Shown here piece by piece: positions 1 through 8,865 of a stretch of DNA of 64,000 bases. The stretch comes from Bradyrhizobium sp. G127 (GTDB lineage: Bacteria > Pseudomonadota > Alphaproteobacteria > Rhizobiales > Xanthobacteraceae). The stretch covers positions 1,054,001 to 1,118,000 of the forward strand of contig NZ_JAKFGN010000001.1 of assembly GCF_021502575.1 (NCBI RefSeq), read 5' to 3'. The position numbers were made by a program, and so were the translations under genes. The notes beneath the pieces are model-generated. The model saw only the letters and a program-made list of their open reading frames with translations, searched no databases and had not been told where the DNA came from. Position 1 is the stretch's first letter. Each line of letters opens with the position of its first letter.

Positions 1-1851
1 CTTGTTCTTGTCCGACGGCGCGCTTTCGTCCGCGGCAGCGCCGGCGAACGGCGCTTCATAGGTCGAATACATGTAGGCGGTAGGCGAGGCGAACTCGGCC
101 GCGCAGGTGTCGATGCGCTTGAACACCGGACGCACGTTCATGGTCCGCCGCAGCGACTTGACCTCGGCCTCGGTCTTGCCGGAGAGCACGGCGAGGCGCG
201 CATCGGAGAAACCCATCGCCTTCAGGGTGCGCATGCTGTGCGCGTTGCCCGGCAGGCCGTGGGTCTTGATCTTGGCTTCCATCTCGACGATGCCGCGCAT
301 TTCGGCGAGGAACCACGGATCGATCTTGCACGAGGTGAAGATGTCTTCGTTGGACCAGCCGAGCCGCATGGCCTGCGCGACCTGCAGCAGACGGTCGGGC
401 GTCGGCGTGCCGAGCGCCGCGCGCACGGCGTTCTTGTCGTCGCTCTGGCCGAGGCCTTCGATCTCGATTTCGTCGAGGCCCGTCAGGCCGGTCTCAAGAC
501 CGCGCAACGCCTTCTGCAACGATTCCTGGAAGGTGCGGCCGATCGCCATCACCTCGCCGACCGACTTCATCGAGGTGGTCAGCGTGGTCGATGCACCGGG
601 GAATTTCTCGAACGCGAAGCGCGGAATCTTGGTGACGACGTAATCTATGGTCGGCTCGAACGACGCCGGCGTGGCACCACCGGTGATGTCGTTGGCGATT
701 TCATCCAGCGTGTAGCCGACCGCGAGCTTGGCTGCGACCTTGGCAATCGGAAAGCCGGTGGCTTTCGAGGCCAGCGCCGAGGAGCGCGACACGCGCGGAT
801 TCATTTCGATCACGACCATGCGGCCATCGGCGGGGTTCACGCCGAACTGCACGTTGGAGCCGCCGGTCTCGACGCCGATCTCGCGCAGCACCGCCAGCGA
901 GGCGTCGCGCATGATCTGGTATTCTTTATCGGTGAGGGTGAGGGCCGGCGCGACGGTGATGGAGTCGCCGGTGTGCACGCCCATCGGATCGATGTTCTCG
1001 ATCGAGCAGATGATGATGCAGTTGTCCTTCTTGTCGCGGACAACCTCCATCTCGTATTCTTTCCAGCCGAGAACGGATTCCTCGATCAGGACTTCGTTGG
1101 TCGGCGAGGCATCCAGACCGCGCTCGATAATGTCGAGAAACTCTTCGCGATTGTAGGCGATGCCGCCGCCGGTGCCGCCCATGGTGAAGGATGGACGGAT
1201 GATCGCGGGCAGGCCGATTTCGGACAGCGCCATCAGCGCTTCGCCGAGCGCGTGCTCCTGATAGCGCTTGCGGCGGTCGTTCTCGCCGAGGGTCCATTGC
1301 CGCTCGTGCTCGGCGAGCGCGTCGCCCGTGAGCTTTTCCTTCTCGGCGAGATACTTGTCGCGATAGGACTTCTTGAGCGCGGAGGCGTTTGCCAGCCGCG
1401 ACTTCGGCGTCTCGAGGCCGATCTTGGTCATGGCCTCGCGGAACAGTTGCCGGTCCTCGGCCTTGTCGATGGCGTCGGCGGTGGCGCCGATCATCTCGAC
1501 GTCGAATTTCTCCAGCGTGCCCTGCTTGCGCAGGCTGAGCGCGCAGTTCAGCGCGGTCTGGCCGCCCATGGTCGGCAGCAGCGCGAAGCCGCCCGGAATG
1601 ACGTGGCGTTCCTTCTCGATGATCTTGGCGACGATTTCCGGCGTGATCGGTTCGATATAGGTCGCGTCCGCCAGTTCCGGGTCCGTCATGATGGTGGCGG
1701 GATTGGAATTGACGAGGACGATGCGATAGCCCTCTTCGCGGAGCGTTTTGACCGCCTGGGTCCCGGAATAGTCGAATTCGCAGGCCTGGCCGATCACGAT
1801 GGGGCCGGCGCCGATGATGAGGATCGTCGAGATGTCGGTTCTTTTAGGCAT
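1..1851 (-). CDS. carB: Carbamoyl-phosphate synthase large subunit, N-terminal part (cut by window edge)
   Basis: Reads leftward from an ATG at 1851 and runs off the window, so only about the first 617 residues are visible. CarB makes carbamoyl phosphate from bicarbonate, ATP and ammonia delivered by CarA, feeding arginine and pyrimidine synthesis. The start [20 protein letters not shown] and the following [13 protein letters not shown] are the standard CarB N terminus; the ATP-grasp motif [14 protein letters not shown] and [13 protein letters not shown] are also present. Compared with E. coli CarB there is an extra stretch of about 46 residues (about residues 157-202, rich in K, E and R) between GLETPKS and the LPAIIRPS strand. 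carA lies 4 kb away on the same strand rather than next to carB. A hairpin followed by a T run lies just ahead of the start. Confidence 0.97.
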   Translation of the reverse strand, partial: MPKRTDISTILIIGAGPIVIGQACEFDYSGTQAVKTLREEGYRIVLVNSNPATIMTDPELADATYIEPITPEIVAKIIEKERHVIPGGFALLPTMGGQTALNCALSLRKQGTLEKFDVEMIGATADAIDKAEDRQLFREAMTKIGLETPKSRLANASALKKSYRDKYLAEKEKLTGDALAEHERQWTLGENDRRKRYQEHALGEALMALSEIGLPAIIRPSFTMGGTGGGIAYNREEFLDIIERGLDASPTNEVLIEESVLGWKEYEMEVVRDKKDNCIIICSIENIDPMGVHTGDSITVAPALTLTDKEYQIMRDASLAVLREIGVETGGSNVQFGVNPADGRMVVIEMNPRVSRSSALASKATGFPIAKVAAKLAVGYTLDEIANDITGGATPASFEPTIDYVVTKIPRFAFEKFPGASTTLTTSMKSVGEVMAIGRTFQESLQKALRGLETGLTGLDEIEIEGLGQSDDKNAVRAALGTPTPDRLLQVAQAMRLGWSNEDIFTSCKIDPWFLAEMRGIVEMEAKIKTHGLPGNAHSMRTLKAMGFSDARLAVLSGKTEAEVKSLRRTMNVRPVFKRIDTCAAEFASPTAYMYSTYEAPFAGAAADESAPSDKNK

Positions 1852-1891
1852 TAAGTCTCACGGCAGGAGATCGAAGCTGGAAACTGGGCAT

Positions 1892-1919
1892 AAAAAAAGG
1901 GCGCGCGTCCGCGCGTCCT
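1892..1919 (-). terminator. Intrinsic terminator or attenuator ahead of carB
   Basis: On the minus strand a GC-only hairpin (CGCGC, GGAC loop, GCGCG, extended by flanking G/C) is followed directly by seven T residues. It lies only about 40 nt upstream of the carB start codon. It could end the transcript of the tRNA-like gene at 2067-2142 or act as an attenuator in a carB leader. A carB promoter fitting downstream of it would have almost no room. Confidence 0.6.
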
Positions 1920-2066
1920 TTGAACCCGGCGCTTGGGGGTAGCCATGCGCGCGGGGGTGTCTTTAGACCAGATTCCAGAGCGGTGAAAGGCCTTTAAAGC
2001 CGCGATCAACCGGCAATTTTACGCAGATTGCGGCGATATTGGCCGCCGGAGCGATGCAGGGGAGGT

Positions 2067-2142
2067 TGGAGGCCCGGCCTGGACTTGAACCAGGATAAAA
2101 AGCTTTGCACAGCTTCCGCGTCGACGCTTCCGCCACCGGGCC
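2067..2142 (-). ncRNA. tRNA-like RNA with a six-nucleotide anticodon-type loop
   Basis: The 76-nt minus-strand segment has canonical tRNA spacing. It shows a perfect 7-bp acceptor stem (GGCCCGG with CCGGGCC), discriminator T, encoded CCA, a perfect 5-bp T stem (CCTGG/CCAGG) with loop TTCAAGT, T8, A14, and a 3-bp D stem (GCG/CGC). The central arm pairs perfectly only as AAGCT/AGCTT closing a six-base loop GTGCAA. The register that would give a seven-base loop with GCA (Cys) forces a C:C mismatch and two wobbles. The D loop lacks the usual GG pair. It is therefore probably not a decoding tRNA but a tRNA mimic or a decayed tRNA. A sigma70-like promoter sits just upstream. I cannot exclude that it matches a published rhizobial tRNA-like RNA. 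Confidence 0.55.
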
Positions 2143-2149
2143 GGGTACA

Positions 2150-2177
2150 AAGTTACCGTATGGATATGTGATGTCCA
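2150..2177 (-). promoter_or_regulatory. Candidate sigma70 promoter for the tRNA-like gene
   Basis: Minus strand: TGGACA (2177-2172), 16-nt spacer, TAACTT (2155-2150), then 7 nt to the first G of the tRNA-like acceptor stem, so the predicted start coincides with the mature 5' end. Both hexamers are near-consensus; this is a prediction by eye. Confidence 0.4.
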
Positions 2178-2216
2178 TCGGGACGTCTTTTTAACGTTAA
2201 CCGCGTGCCATTTCGC

Positions 2217-2912
2217 TTATGTGCCGGCCGTGGCCACGAATGTCATGCGCGCCGGGTTGTAGCCCACATTGGTTTTGGCCAGCGATGCCGTGAAGCCGGC
2301 GGCATTCAGCTTCGCGATCATGTCCGTTGCGCTATAGCGTTGCAGTCCGATGCTCTGGCGCAGCTGCCAGTAGTCCGACAGCGCTGTGCGCGCCAGTCCC
2401 CACAGCGCGTCGCTGAGGAAGCCGTTTTTGGCGGCCAGTTTGAGCAGAGCCGTCACGTCCGCCGCCGCCCCCACCTCGGGACGCAGAATGTCGCCGACCA
2501 CCAGTCTGCCGCCGGGTTTCAGCACGCGCCGCATCAGGGCAAAGGCCCGGTCGAGTTCGGCGGGTGTCATATATTGGGCCACCGAAATCATCACCGCCAG
2601 ATCGACCGATCCGTTCGACAATTGCTGAAGATCGTCGAGCGAGCTGACCGCGATTTTCGGGTTCGGCCCGAAGCGGGCGGTGAGGCGGCCGCGCACGCCG
2701 GGGGCGGGTTCGGCCAGAATGAGCTTTTGGCAGGCGGCTGCGACCTGCGCCGCGAACAGCGCCTCGCCGCAGGAATAGTCCAGCACCACGGCGTCCGGCG
2801 ATGGCACATATTCGAGAATGTCATTGGCGATCACGCGAAAATGGACGTCGCGATGCAGCTTGCTGACATAAATCGTATGCGTGGAATCGTAATAGTCGAT
2901 CCAGTCGTCCAT
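2217..2912 (-). CDS. Class I SAM-dependent methyltransferase
   Basis: Predicted 231-residue methyltransferase. The glycine-rich SAM site reads VVLDYSCGEALFA (about residues 45-57), followed by the acidic end of strand 2 (LILAEPAPG) and motif IV SVDLAVMISVAQYM. The later segment RRVLKPGGRLVVGDI is typical of Methyltransf_11/25 proteins. I chose the ATG at 2912, giving MDDWIDYYDSTHTIYVSK; longer readings upstream have no family resemblance. The substrate is unknown. The gene is divergent from dps and lies upstream of the tRNA-like RNA on the same strand. Confidence 0.8.
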   Translation of the reverse strand: MDDWIDYYDSTHTIYVSKLHRDVHFRVIANDILEYVPSPDAVVLDYSCGEALFAAQVAAACQKLILAEPAPGVRGRLTARFGPNPKIAVSSLDDLQQLSNGSVDLAVMISVAQYMTPAELDRAFALMRRVLKPGGRLVVGDILRPEVGAAADVTALLKLAAKNGFLSDALWGLARTALSDYWQLRQSIGLQRYSATDMIAKLNAAGFTASLAKTNVGYNPARMTFVATAGT

Positions 2913-3078
2913 GTGTCTGTCCGGGTAGGCACGCCCCCGAGACCTGAGCTTTTCGGGAAAAGGGTGCCTTAAAATGAGGGTTCCAGCCGGGGAACCGGCG
3001 GGCCTAGGATGGGTTAGATCGTCAGACGAACGATGTCCATGTTCGTCTCTATTCCTCCTCCTAACAGGAAGGTTCGCC

Positions 3079-3600
3079 GTGAGTAAAACCAAGACTGCAA
3101 ATCCGGAACTCGACACCCCGACTGATCTGGACGCCTCCGGCGTCGCCAAGGTATCCACCGCGCTCAATACATTGCTGGCCGACGCCTTTGCGCTTTATCT
3201 GAAGACAAAGAATTTCCACTGGCACATCAGCGGCAGGCATTTCCGCGACTATCACCTGCTTCTCGACGAGCAGTCCGACCAGATTTTCGCCACCACAGAC
3301 CAGTTGGCCGAGCGCGTTCGCAAGATCGGGGGCGCCACCATCCGTTCGATCGGCCATATCGCTAAGCTTCAGACACTCAAGGACAATGACGAGAAATTCG
3401 TGCCGCCGCGCGAAATGCTGCGTGAGCTGATGGAAGACAACAAGAAGGTCGCGGCTGCGATGCGCAAGGCGCACAAAGTCTGCGATGATGCCGAGGATGT
3501 TGCATCCGCCAGCCTGCTGGAGAATTTCATCGACGAAACCGAGCGGCGCACCTGGTTTCTGTTCGAGGCCACCCGTCAGGAAGGCGGCAACGAGGCGTAA
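3079..3600 (+). CDS. dps: Dps-family DNA-binding ferritin-like protein
   Basis: Predicted 173 residues from a GTG at 3079 with a good ribosome site (AGGAAGG) 7 nt upstream. Dps proteins form 12-subunit shells that bind DNA and oxidise and store iron, protecting against peroxide. The ferroxidase signature is visible in TKNFHWHISGRHF followed by HLLLDEQSDQIFATTDQLAER, with the expected inter-subunit His and Asp/Glu ligands. The Thr/Lys-rich N terminus may contribute to DNA binding. The gene is monocistronic, divergent from the methyltransferase and convergent with the thioesterase. Confidence 0.93.
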   Translation: MSKTKTANPELDTPTDLDASGVAKVSTALNTLLADAFALYLKTKNFHWHISGRHFRDYHLLLDEQSDQIFATTDQLAERVRKIGGATIRSIGHIAKLQTLKDNDEKFVPPREMLRELMEDNKKVAAAMRKAHKVCDDAEDVASASLLENFIDETERRTWFLFEATRQEGGNEA

Positions 3601-3603
3601 CGT

Positions 3604-4047
3604 CTACTCCGCCATTTGAACGATGTGGCAGGTTGTTGTGCCGTGAGCCATGAGCTTGCCTGTGGAATCGAACAGGCGTCCCTCCGCCATTCCTGCCTGA
3701 CGGCCGGCATGGATGACGCGGCCTTCGCCGCGCACCACGCCGGTTTTCGGCGACATCGGCCGCATGAAGCTGATCTTGTATTCGAGCGTGACCACGCCCT
3801 GACCGGGTTTGAGCGACGAATGGATCGCGCCGCCCATGCAGGTGTCGAGCAGCACCGCGGCGTAGCCGCCGTGGGTGATCCCCATCGGATTATTGTGTTC
3901 AGGTTTCGGTGTCGCGGTCAGCACGATATGGCCGGGGGCAACCTCGACGATGTCGATCCCGAACAGTTGCGCCATCGGCGGCGGTGGCACCGTGCCATTC
4001 TTGATGCCGTTGAAGAAATCGAAGCCGGACATGGGCGCGGATGTCAT
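3604..4047 (-). CDS. PaaI-type hotdog thioesterase
   Basis: 147 residues, the usual length for a single hotdog-fold PaaI/YdiI-like acyl-CoA thioesterase. The signature HNNPMGITHGGYAAVLLDTCMG is recognisable: the N/HGG helix cap precedes the central helix, and the following strand reads YKISFMRPM. Such enzymes hydrolyse aryl- or acyl-CoA. The true substrate cannot be told from sequence. The stop lies 3 nt from the dps stop, so the two genes are convergent. Confidence 0.88.
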   Translation of the reverse strand: MTSAPMSGFDFFNGIKNGTVPPPPMAQLFGIDIVEVAPGHIVLTATPKPEHNNPMGITHGGYAAVLLDTCMGGAIHSSLKPGQGVVTLEYKISFMRPMSPKTGVVRGEGRVIHAGRQAGMAEGRLFDSTGKLMAHGTTTCHIVQMAE

Positions 4048-4192
4048 CTGATCGTGCTCGCGATTTTAAATGATGATTGTCATTTCAAACTAGAATCTTC
4101 GACCCCCGCCCGCAAGCCAGGTCACCGGCGGCGTGATGCTTTGCTGAAGAATAGTTCATCGCCTACAATGAATTTGCCAGGGAGCGGATCAC

Positions 4193-5740
4193 TTGCACGC
4201 ATTCGAATGGTTCATCGGCCTGATGCTAGGTGCCATGCTGCTGTCGGCGCTGGCGCGGCGGATTGGCGTGCCGTATCCGACGTTTCTGGCGCTCGGCGGC
4301 GTCGGTATCGCGTTTCTTCCCAATGCGCCGGACTGGACGCTGGAGCCTGACCTCGCGCTGGCGCTGTTCGTGGCGCCGGTGCTGCTCGACGCCGCGTTCG
4401 ACACTTCGTTGCGCGATCTGCGCGACAACTGGCTTCCGGTCACGATGCTGGTGCTGGCCGCGGTCGGCGTCACCACCGCAGCGGTCGCATTCGTCGCGCA
4501 CTGGCTGATGCCGGGAATGCCGTGGGCCGCGGCGATTGCTCTGGGCGCCATCGTTGCGCCGCCCGATGCGGCAGCGGCCACCGCGGTGCTGCGCAGTATC
4601 AAGCTGCCTTACCGCGTCCTGAAAATTCTCGAAGGCGAGAGCCTGCTCAACGATGCCAGCGCGCTGCTGATCTATCGTGTCGCAGTCGGCGCAGCGCTGG
4701 CGTCGTCGCTGAAGGTGAACGATGTCGTTCCTGCGCTGGCGGTCGCGCTGGCAGGAAGTCTGATCGTTGGCTACGTGTTCGCAAAGGTGTCGATGCTCGC
4801 GACCGCCCGCATCACGGACGTGCCGACCTCCATCATCATGCAGTTCGCCGGGACGTTCACGGTCTGGATCATCGCCGAACATTTTGCGTTGTCCGGAATT
4901 CTCACCATCGTGGTCTATGCCATTACGATGGCGCGTAGCGTGCCGATGCAGACGTCGCCGCGGTTGCGGGTGCCGTCCTATGCGGTGTGGGAAACGGTGG
5001 TGTTCCTGCTGAATGTCATGGCGTTCGTGCTGATCGGAATGCAGTTGCGGCCGATCCTGGAGAATCTCGAAACCTCGGTTCGTCACGATTACTTCATCAT
5101 CGCTGCGGCGGTGCTGGCGACGGTGATCCTGACCCGGATCATTTGGGTGATGGGTTACAACACGGTGCTGCGCGGGACGATCGCCTATTTCGGATTCAGG
5201 CCGCGGCGCCTGTCCGAGACACGGCCGAGCGTGAAGGGCGGCGTGCTGATGTCATGGTGCGGCATGCGCGGCATCGTCACGCTCGCGGCCGCCTTCGCAT
5301 TGCCGGAACGATTTCCCTATCGCGACCTGATCCTGCTGACGGCGTTCGGCGTTGTGCTCGGCACGCTGGTCATTCAAGGACTGACGCTGCGGCCGCTGGT
5401 GGCGTGGCTCGCGCTCGATGACGGCGATCCCGTGGGACATGAAGTGGGATGGGCGCGCCGCGCCGCTTTCCATGCCGCGCTGGAGTCGTTCGACGGCAAC
5501 ACCTCCGCCGAGGCGGAACTGCTGCGGCTCGAGTACCGGCAGATGCTGGACAAGGCGGAAAGCAATCCGGACGGCCTGACATCGAGCGAATTGCCCGCCG
5601 ACCCGCTGCGGCGTCAGGCGATCAGCGCCGCGCGGCGGGTGCTGTTCGAGATGCGCGAGTCCGGTGAGATCGGCGACGACGCGTTTCATCTTTTGGAAGA
5701 GGAGTTCGACTGGGCCGAACTCAGCGCGACGGAAGCGTGA
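4193..5740 (+). CDS. CPA1-family Na+/H+ antiporter
   Basis: 515 residues starting at a TTG (4193) preceded by GGGAGCGG. About twelve hydrophobic segments fill residues 1-400. The conserved CPA1 stretch APPDAAAATAVLR (about residues 122-134) and ESLLNDASALLIYR carry the ion-binding Asp residues, and SWCGMRGIVTLAAA matches the conserved late helix. A hydrophilic C-terminal tail of about 100 residues is probably cytoplasmic and regulatory. It exchanges monovalent cations for protons across the inner membrane. It is a single gene convergent with carA. Confidence 0.92.
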   Translation: MHAFEWFIGLMLGAMLLSALARRIGVPYPTFLALGGVGIAFLPNAPDWTLEPDLALALFVAPVLLDAAFDTSLRDLRDNWLPVTMLVLAAVGVTTAAVAFVAHWLMPGMPWAAAIALGAIVAPPDAAAATAVLRSIKLPYRVLKILEGESLLNDASALLIYRVAVGAALASSLKVNDVVPALAVALAGSLIVGYVFAKVSMLATARITDVPTSIIMQFAGTFTVWIIAEHFALSGILTIVVYAITMARSVPMQTSPRLRVPSYAVWETVVFLLNVMAFVLIGMQLRPILENLETSVRHDYFIIAAAVLATVILTRIIWVMGYNTVLRGTIAYFGFRPRRLSETRPSVKGGVLMSWCGMRGIVTLAAAFALPERFPYRDLILLTAFGVVLGTLVIQGLTLRPLVAWLALDDGDPVGHEVGWARRAAFHAALESFDGNTSAEAELLRLEYRQMLDKAESNPDGLTSSELPADPLRRQAISAARRVLFEMRESGEIGDDAFHLLEEEFDWAELSATEA

Positions 5741-5743
5741 GCT

Positions 5744-5772
5744 GCTTCCCTCTCCCACGAGGGAGAGGAAGC
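5744..5772. repeat. Palindromic hairpin between antiporter and carA
   Basis: GCTTCCCTCTCCC, ACGA loop, GGGAGAGGAAGC. It is a near-perfect 12-bp stem with one bulge between two convergent genes. It resembles the CTCTCCC-type palindromes scattered in Bradyrhizobium-group genomes (compare 10125-10148). It may serve as a bidirectional transcription stop, but no clean T run follows on either strand. Confidence 0.55.
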
Positions 5773-5778
5773 AAAATG

Positions 5779-6969
5779 TTACGCCCGCTTCTTCTCGCGC
5801 ATCAGGTCCGAGAATCGCCGGAAGAGGTAGTGGGAGTCACGTGGGCCGGGCGACGCCTCGGGATGATACTGCACCGAGAACACGGGCTTGTCGTTCAGCG
5901 CGATGCCGCAGTTCGAATCGTCGAACAGCGAGATATGCGTCTGAGTGACGTTCTTCGGCAGCGTGGTCTTGTCCACCGCGAAGCCGTGGTTCATCGAGGT
6001 GATCTCGACCTTGCCGGTCGTGAGATCCTTTACCGGATGGTTGGCGCCGTGATGGCCCTGATGCATCTTCATGGTCTTGCCGCCCAGCGCGAGGCCAAGC
6101 ATCTGGTGGCCCAGACAAATTCCAAAGGTCGGTGTGCCGGACTCGATCACCTTCTTGATGACCGGCACGGCGTATTCGCCGGTCGCCGCCGGATCGCCGG
6201 GGCCGTTCGACAGGAACACGCCGTCCGGCTTCATCGCCAGAATGTCTTCGGCCGAAGTCTTCGCGGTGACGACCGTGACCTTGCAGCCTTCTCCCGCGAG
6301 CAGCCGCAGGATGTTGCGCTTGATGCCGTAGTCGATGGCGACGACGTTGAACTCCGGCTTGTCCTGAATGCCGAAGCCCTTGTTCCATTCCCACGGCGTC
6401 TCGTCCCAGTTAAAGCGCTGGGCGCTGGTCACCATCGGCACGAGGTCCATGCCCTCGAGGCCGGGCCATTCGCGCGCCTCTTCCTTCAGGCCATGCAGAT
6501 CGAACTGGCCGTTGTGCGCATGCGCGATCACGGCGTTGGGCATGCCCTTGCTGCGGATCAACGCGGTGAGCGCGCGGGTGTCGATGCCGGCGATGCCGAT
6601 GATGCCGCGTGCCTTCAGCCAGGCGTCGAGATGCTTCGCGGAGCGATAGTTCGACGGATCGGTGATGCCCGCGCGCAGGATGACGCCGCGCGCGCCCGGC
6701 GTCGCCGCCATGTTCACCGTTTCGATGTCTTCGTCGTTGGTTCCGACATTTCCGATATGGGGAAATGTGAAGGTGATGAGCTGCCCGGCATAGGACGGAT
6801 CGGTGAGGATTTCCTCGTAACCGGTCATCGCCGTGTTGAAGCAGACTTCGCCGACCGCCTGGCCTTCCGCGCCGAGGCCGAAGCCTTCCAGCACGGTGCC
6901 ATCGGCGAGCACGAGGAGCGCGGTCGGTTTCAGGTCCGGCCAGGCTGAGGAATTGTCTGATGTCGTCAT
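5779..6969 (-). CDS. carA: Carbamoyl-phosphate synthase small (glutaminase) subunit
   Basis: 396 residues. CarA hydrolyses glutamine and passes ammonia to CarB. The N-terminal domain shows EVCFNTAMTGYEEILTDPSY; the class I glutamine amidotransferase domain has the nucleophile motif GICLGHQMLGLALGG with catalytic Cys, and the His-Glu pair in VQYHPEASPGP near the C terminus. The ATG at 6969 gives the expected N terminus. It shares strand with carB but precedes it by about 4 kb in transcription order, so the two are separate transcription units. It is divergent from an acyl-CoA synthetase. Confidence 0.97.
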   Translation of the reverse strand: MTTSDNSSAWPDLKPTALLVLADGTVLEGFGLGAEGQAVGEVCFNTAMTGYEEILTDPSYAGQLITFTFPHIGNVGTNDEDIETVNMAATPGARGVILRAGITDPSNYRSAKHLDAWLKARGIIGIAGIDTRALTALIRSKGMPNAVIAHAHNGQFDLHGLKEEAREWPGLEGMDLVPMVTSAQRFNWDETPWEWNKGFGIQDKPEFNVVAIDYGIKRNILRLLAGEGCKVTVVTAKTSAEDILAMKPDGVFLSNGPGDPAATGEYAVPVIKKVIESGTPTFGICLGHQMLGLALGGKTMKMHQGHHGANHPVKDLTTGKVEITSMNHGFAVDKTTLPKNVTQTHISLFDDSNCGIALNDKPVFSVQYHPEASPGPRDSHYLFRRFSDLMREKKRA

Positions 6970-7124
6970 AAGTGCATCACATAACCCCTGTGCCGCGGCG
7001 CGTCAAAGGCAGAAGGGCCGGAAATTCATGCCATTTGCACATATTTGACAGCCGCCGAACGCTCCCTAATCTGCGCCCCGCGCGGCCATTCGAAAAGAGC
7101 CGCAGGCGGGTTTGGAGACACCTC

Positions 7125-8720
7125 ATGAATATGGCGGCGAACGCAACGGATTTTGCGCAGCTTCATTCGGGCGGCACGATGGGAAGCCTCATCATCAACG
7201 CGGTGGCGCGGTTCGGCGACCGGCCGGCGCTTGCCGACGGCAACGTCAACTGGAGCTACCGCGAATTCGGTGACGCGATGGGCCGCTTCATCACTGTATT
7301 CCGTTCGCTTGGCCTGAAGAAGGGCAATGCGCTGTCGATCCTGTCCGGCAATCGCGCAGAATCGTGGGCCGCGATCTGTGCCGCCATGGTGATGGGCATG
7401 CGCTACACGCCGCTGCATCCGATGGCAGCGGAGGACGATCACGCCTTCATTATCGAGGACGCCGAAGTCGATGCGCTCATTGTCGATGCCGGCAAATTCG
7501 GGGCGCGCGGGCTTGCGATCAAATCCCGCGTCGGCGGCCTGAAGCATCTCCTGTCGTTCGGTCCGCTGGCCGGCGCGCATGATCTGTCGCCGGATCTGTC
7601 GACCGCGAAGCCCGCGCCACTGGTCGATGAAGGTGGCGCGGCGGATCTGGCTTTCATCGCCTATACCGGCGGCACCACGGGACGTTCCAAGGGCGTAATG
7701 ATGCCGCATCGCGTGCTGATGACCATGACATTGCAGATGTTCTCGGACTGGGACTGGCCGCCGCAGGACATCCGCTATCTTGCCGCGACGCCGATCAGCC
7801 ACGCCGCCGGAGTCACGCTGTTCCCCGTGATGATGCGCGGCGGCTACGCGCGGCTGGTGCAGGGCTTCGAGACAGAAACCTATTGCCGCGTGGTCGCCGA
7901 AGAAAAGATGAATACCACGCTGCTGGTGCCGACGCTGATCTATGCCCTGATCGACGCCGTCGATCTTCGCGCGCGCTACGACATGTCGTCGTTGCAGACG
8001 ATCATCTATGGCGCCGCTCCCATGTCGCCGGACCGCCTGCGCGAAGGCATGAAAATTTTCGGCAAGGTGTTCGTGCAGCTTTACGGCCAGACCGAAGCGC
8101 CGCAGGTCATCACCTCGATGCGCAAGATCGACCATGACGACTCTAAGCCTGGCCGGCTCGGCTCCTGCGGCCGGCCCAGCCTGTTCGTCGACGTGAAGTT
8201 GTTCGATTCCGAAATGCGCGAAGTCGCGACCGGCGAGCCGGGCGAAATCTGCGTGCGCGGGCCACTGGTGATGGACGGTTACTGGAAACGCCCGGAGGCC
8301 AACGCCGAAACGTTGCGCGGCGGCTGGCTGCACACCGGCGACGTCGCGGTGAAGGACGACGAGGGATACTTCTATATCGTCGACCGCACCAAGGACATGA
8401 TCATCTCCGGCGGCTTTAATATCTATCCGCGCGAGGTCGAGGATGCGCTGATGTCGCATCCTTCGGTGGCGTCCGCCGCGGTGATCGGAATTCCGGACGA
8501 CAAGTGGGGCGAGGCGGTGAAGGGATTTGTCGTTCTCAAGGCCGGTGCAAATTCCGGCGCCGCCGAACTTCAGGCCCATGTGAAGGACAAGCGCGGCGCG
8601 CCATGGTCGCCGAAAACCATCGATTTCGTCGACACTATCCCGGTCACCGGGCTGGGCAAGATCGACCGCAAGGCGCTGCGCGCGCCTTACTGGGAAGGCC
8701 GCAAGCGGGGGGTGGCGTGA
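7125..8720 (+). CDS. AMP-dependent acyl-CoA synthetase/ligase
   Basis: 531 residues from the ATG at 7125 (TTGGAGAC upstream). It belongs to the ANL adenylating superfamily: the P-loop [16 protein letters not shown] (about residues 178-193), [11 protein letters not shown], and the hinge region [20 protein letters not shown] with the C-terminal lysine motif [11 protein letters not shown]. These enzymes activate a carboxylic acid to acyl-AMP and then acyl-CoA. A fatty or aromatic acid is plausible but not provable. The next gene is an alpha/beta hydrolase on the same strand, separated by a repeat. Confidence 0.9.
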   Translation: MNMAANATDFAQLHSGGTMGSLIINAVARFGDRPALADGNVNWSYREFGDAMGRFITVFRSLGLKKGNALSILSGNRAESWAAICAAMVMGMRYTPLHPMAAEDDHAFIIEDAEVDALIVDAGKFGARGLAIKSRVGGLKHLLSFGPLAGAHDLSPDLSTAKPAPLVDEGGAADLAFIAYTGGTTGRSKGVMMPHRVLMTMTLQMFSDWDWPPQDIRYLAATPISHAAGVTLFPVMMRGGYARLVQGFETETYCRVVAEEKMNTTLLVPTLIYALIDAVDLRARYDMSSLQTIIYGAAPMSPDRLREGMKIFGKVFVQLYGQTEAPQVITSMRKIDHDDSKPGRLGSCGRPSLFVDVKLFDSEMREVATGEPGEICVRGPLVMDGYWKRPEANAETLRGGWLHTGDVAVKDDEGYFYIVDRTKDMIISGGFNIYPREVEDALMSHPSVASAAVIGIPDDKWGEAVKGFVVLKAGANSGAAELQAHVKDKRGAPWSPKTIDFVDTIPVTGLGKIDRKALRAPYWEGRKRGVA

Positions 8721-8765
8721 TGGATTGTAACTGGCGTCGCGCGATGCATGCGACACATTGAGGTT

Positions 8766-8848
8766 GTCATGCGCGGGCTTGACCCGCGCATCTATCCTGA
8801 GAAGCAGCCTTTCAAGCGATGGATTGCCGGGTCAAGCCCGGCAATGAC
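8766..8848. repeat. Two-hairpin palindromic intergenic repeat
   Basis: Two related hairpins in tandem: ATGCGCGGG/CCCGCGCAT (8769-8791) and ATTGCCGGG/CCCGGCAAT (8823-8845), both with CTTGA/TCAAG loops, forming a larger inverted arrangement. This arrangement is a familiar REP-like element in the Bradyrhizobium group. It sits between an acyl-CoA synthetase and an alpha/beta hydrolase. A degenerate partial copy is seen near 29803-29830. Confidence 0.7.
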
Positions 8849-8865
8849 AGAACAGGAAACGTCTC

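Noticed and set aside
2067..2142. Ordinary tRNA-Cys (anticodon GCA)
   Set aside because: A seven-base loop with GCA requires a C:C mismatch and two G:T pairs in the anticodon stem, while a perfect stem exists for a six-base loop. Reported as a tRNA-like RNA instead.
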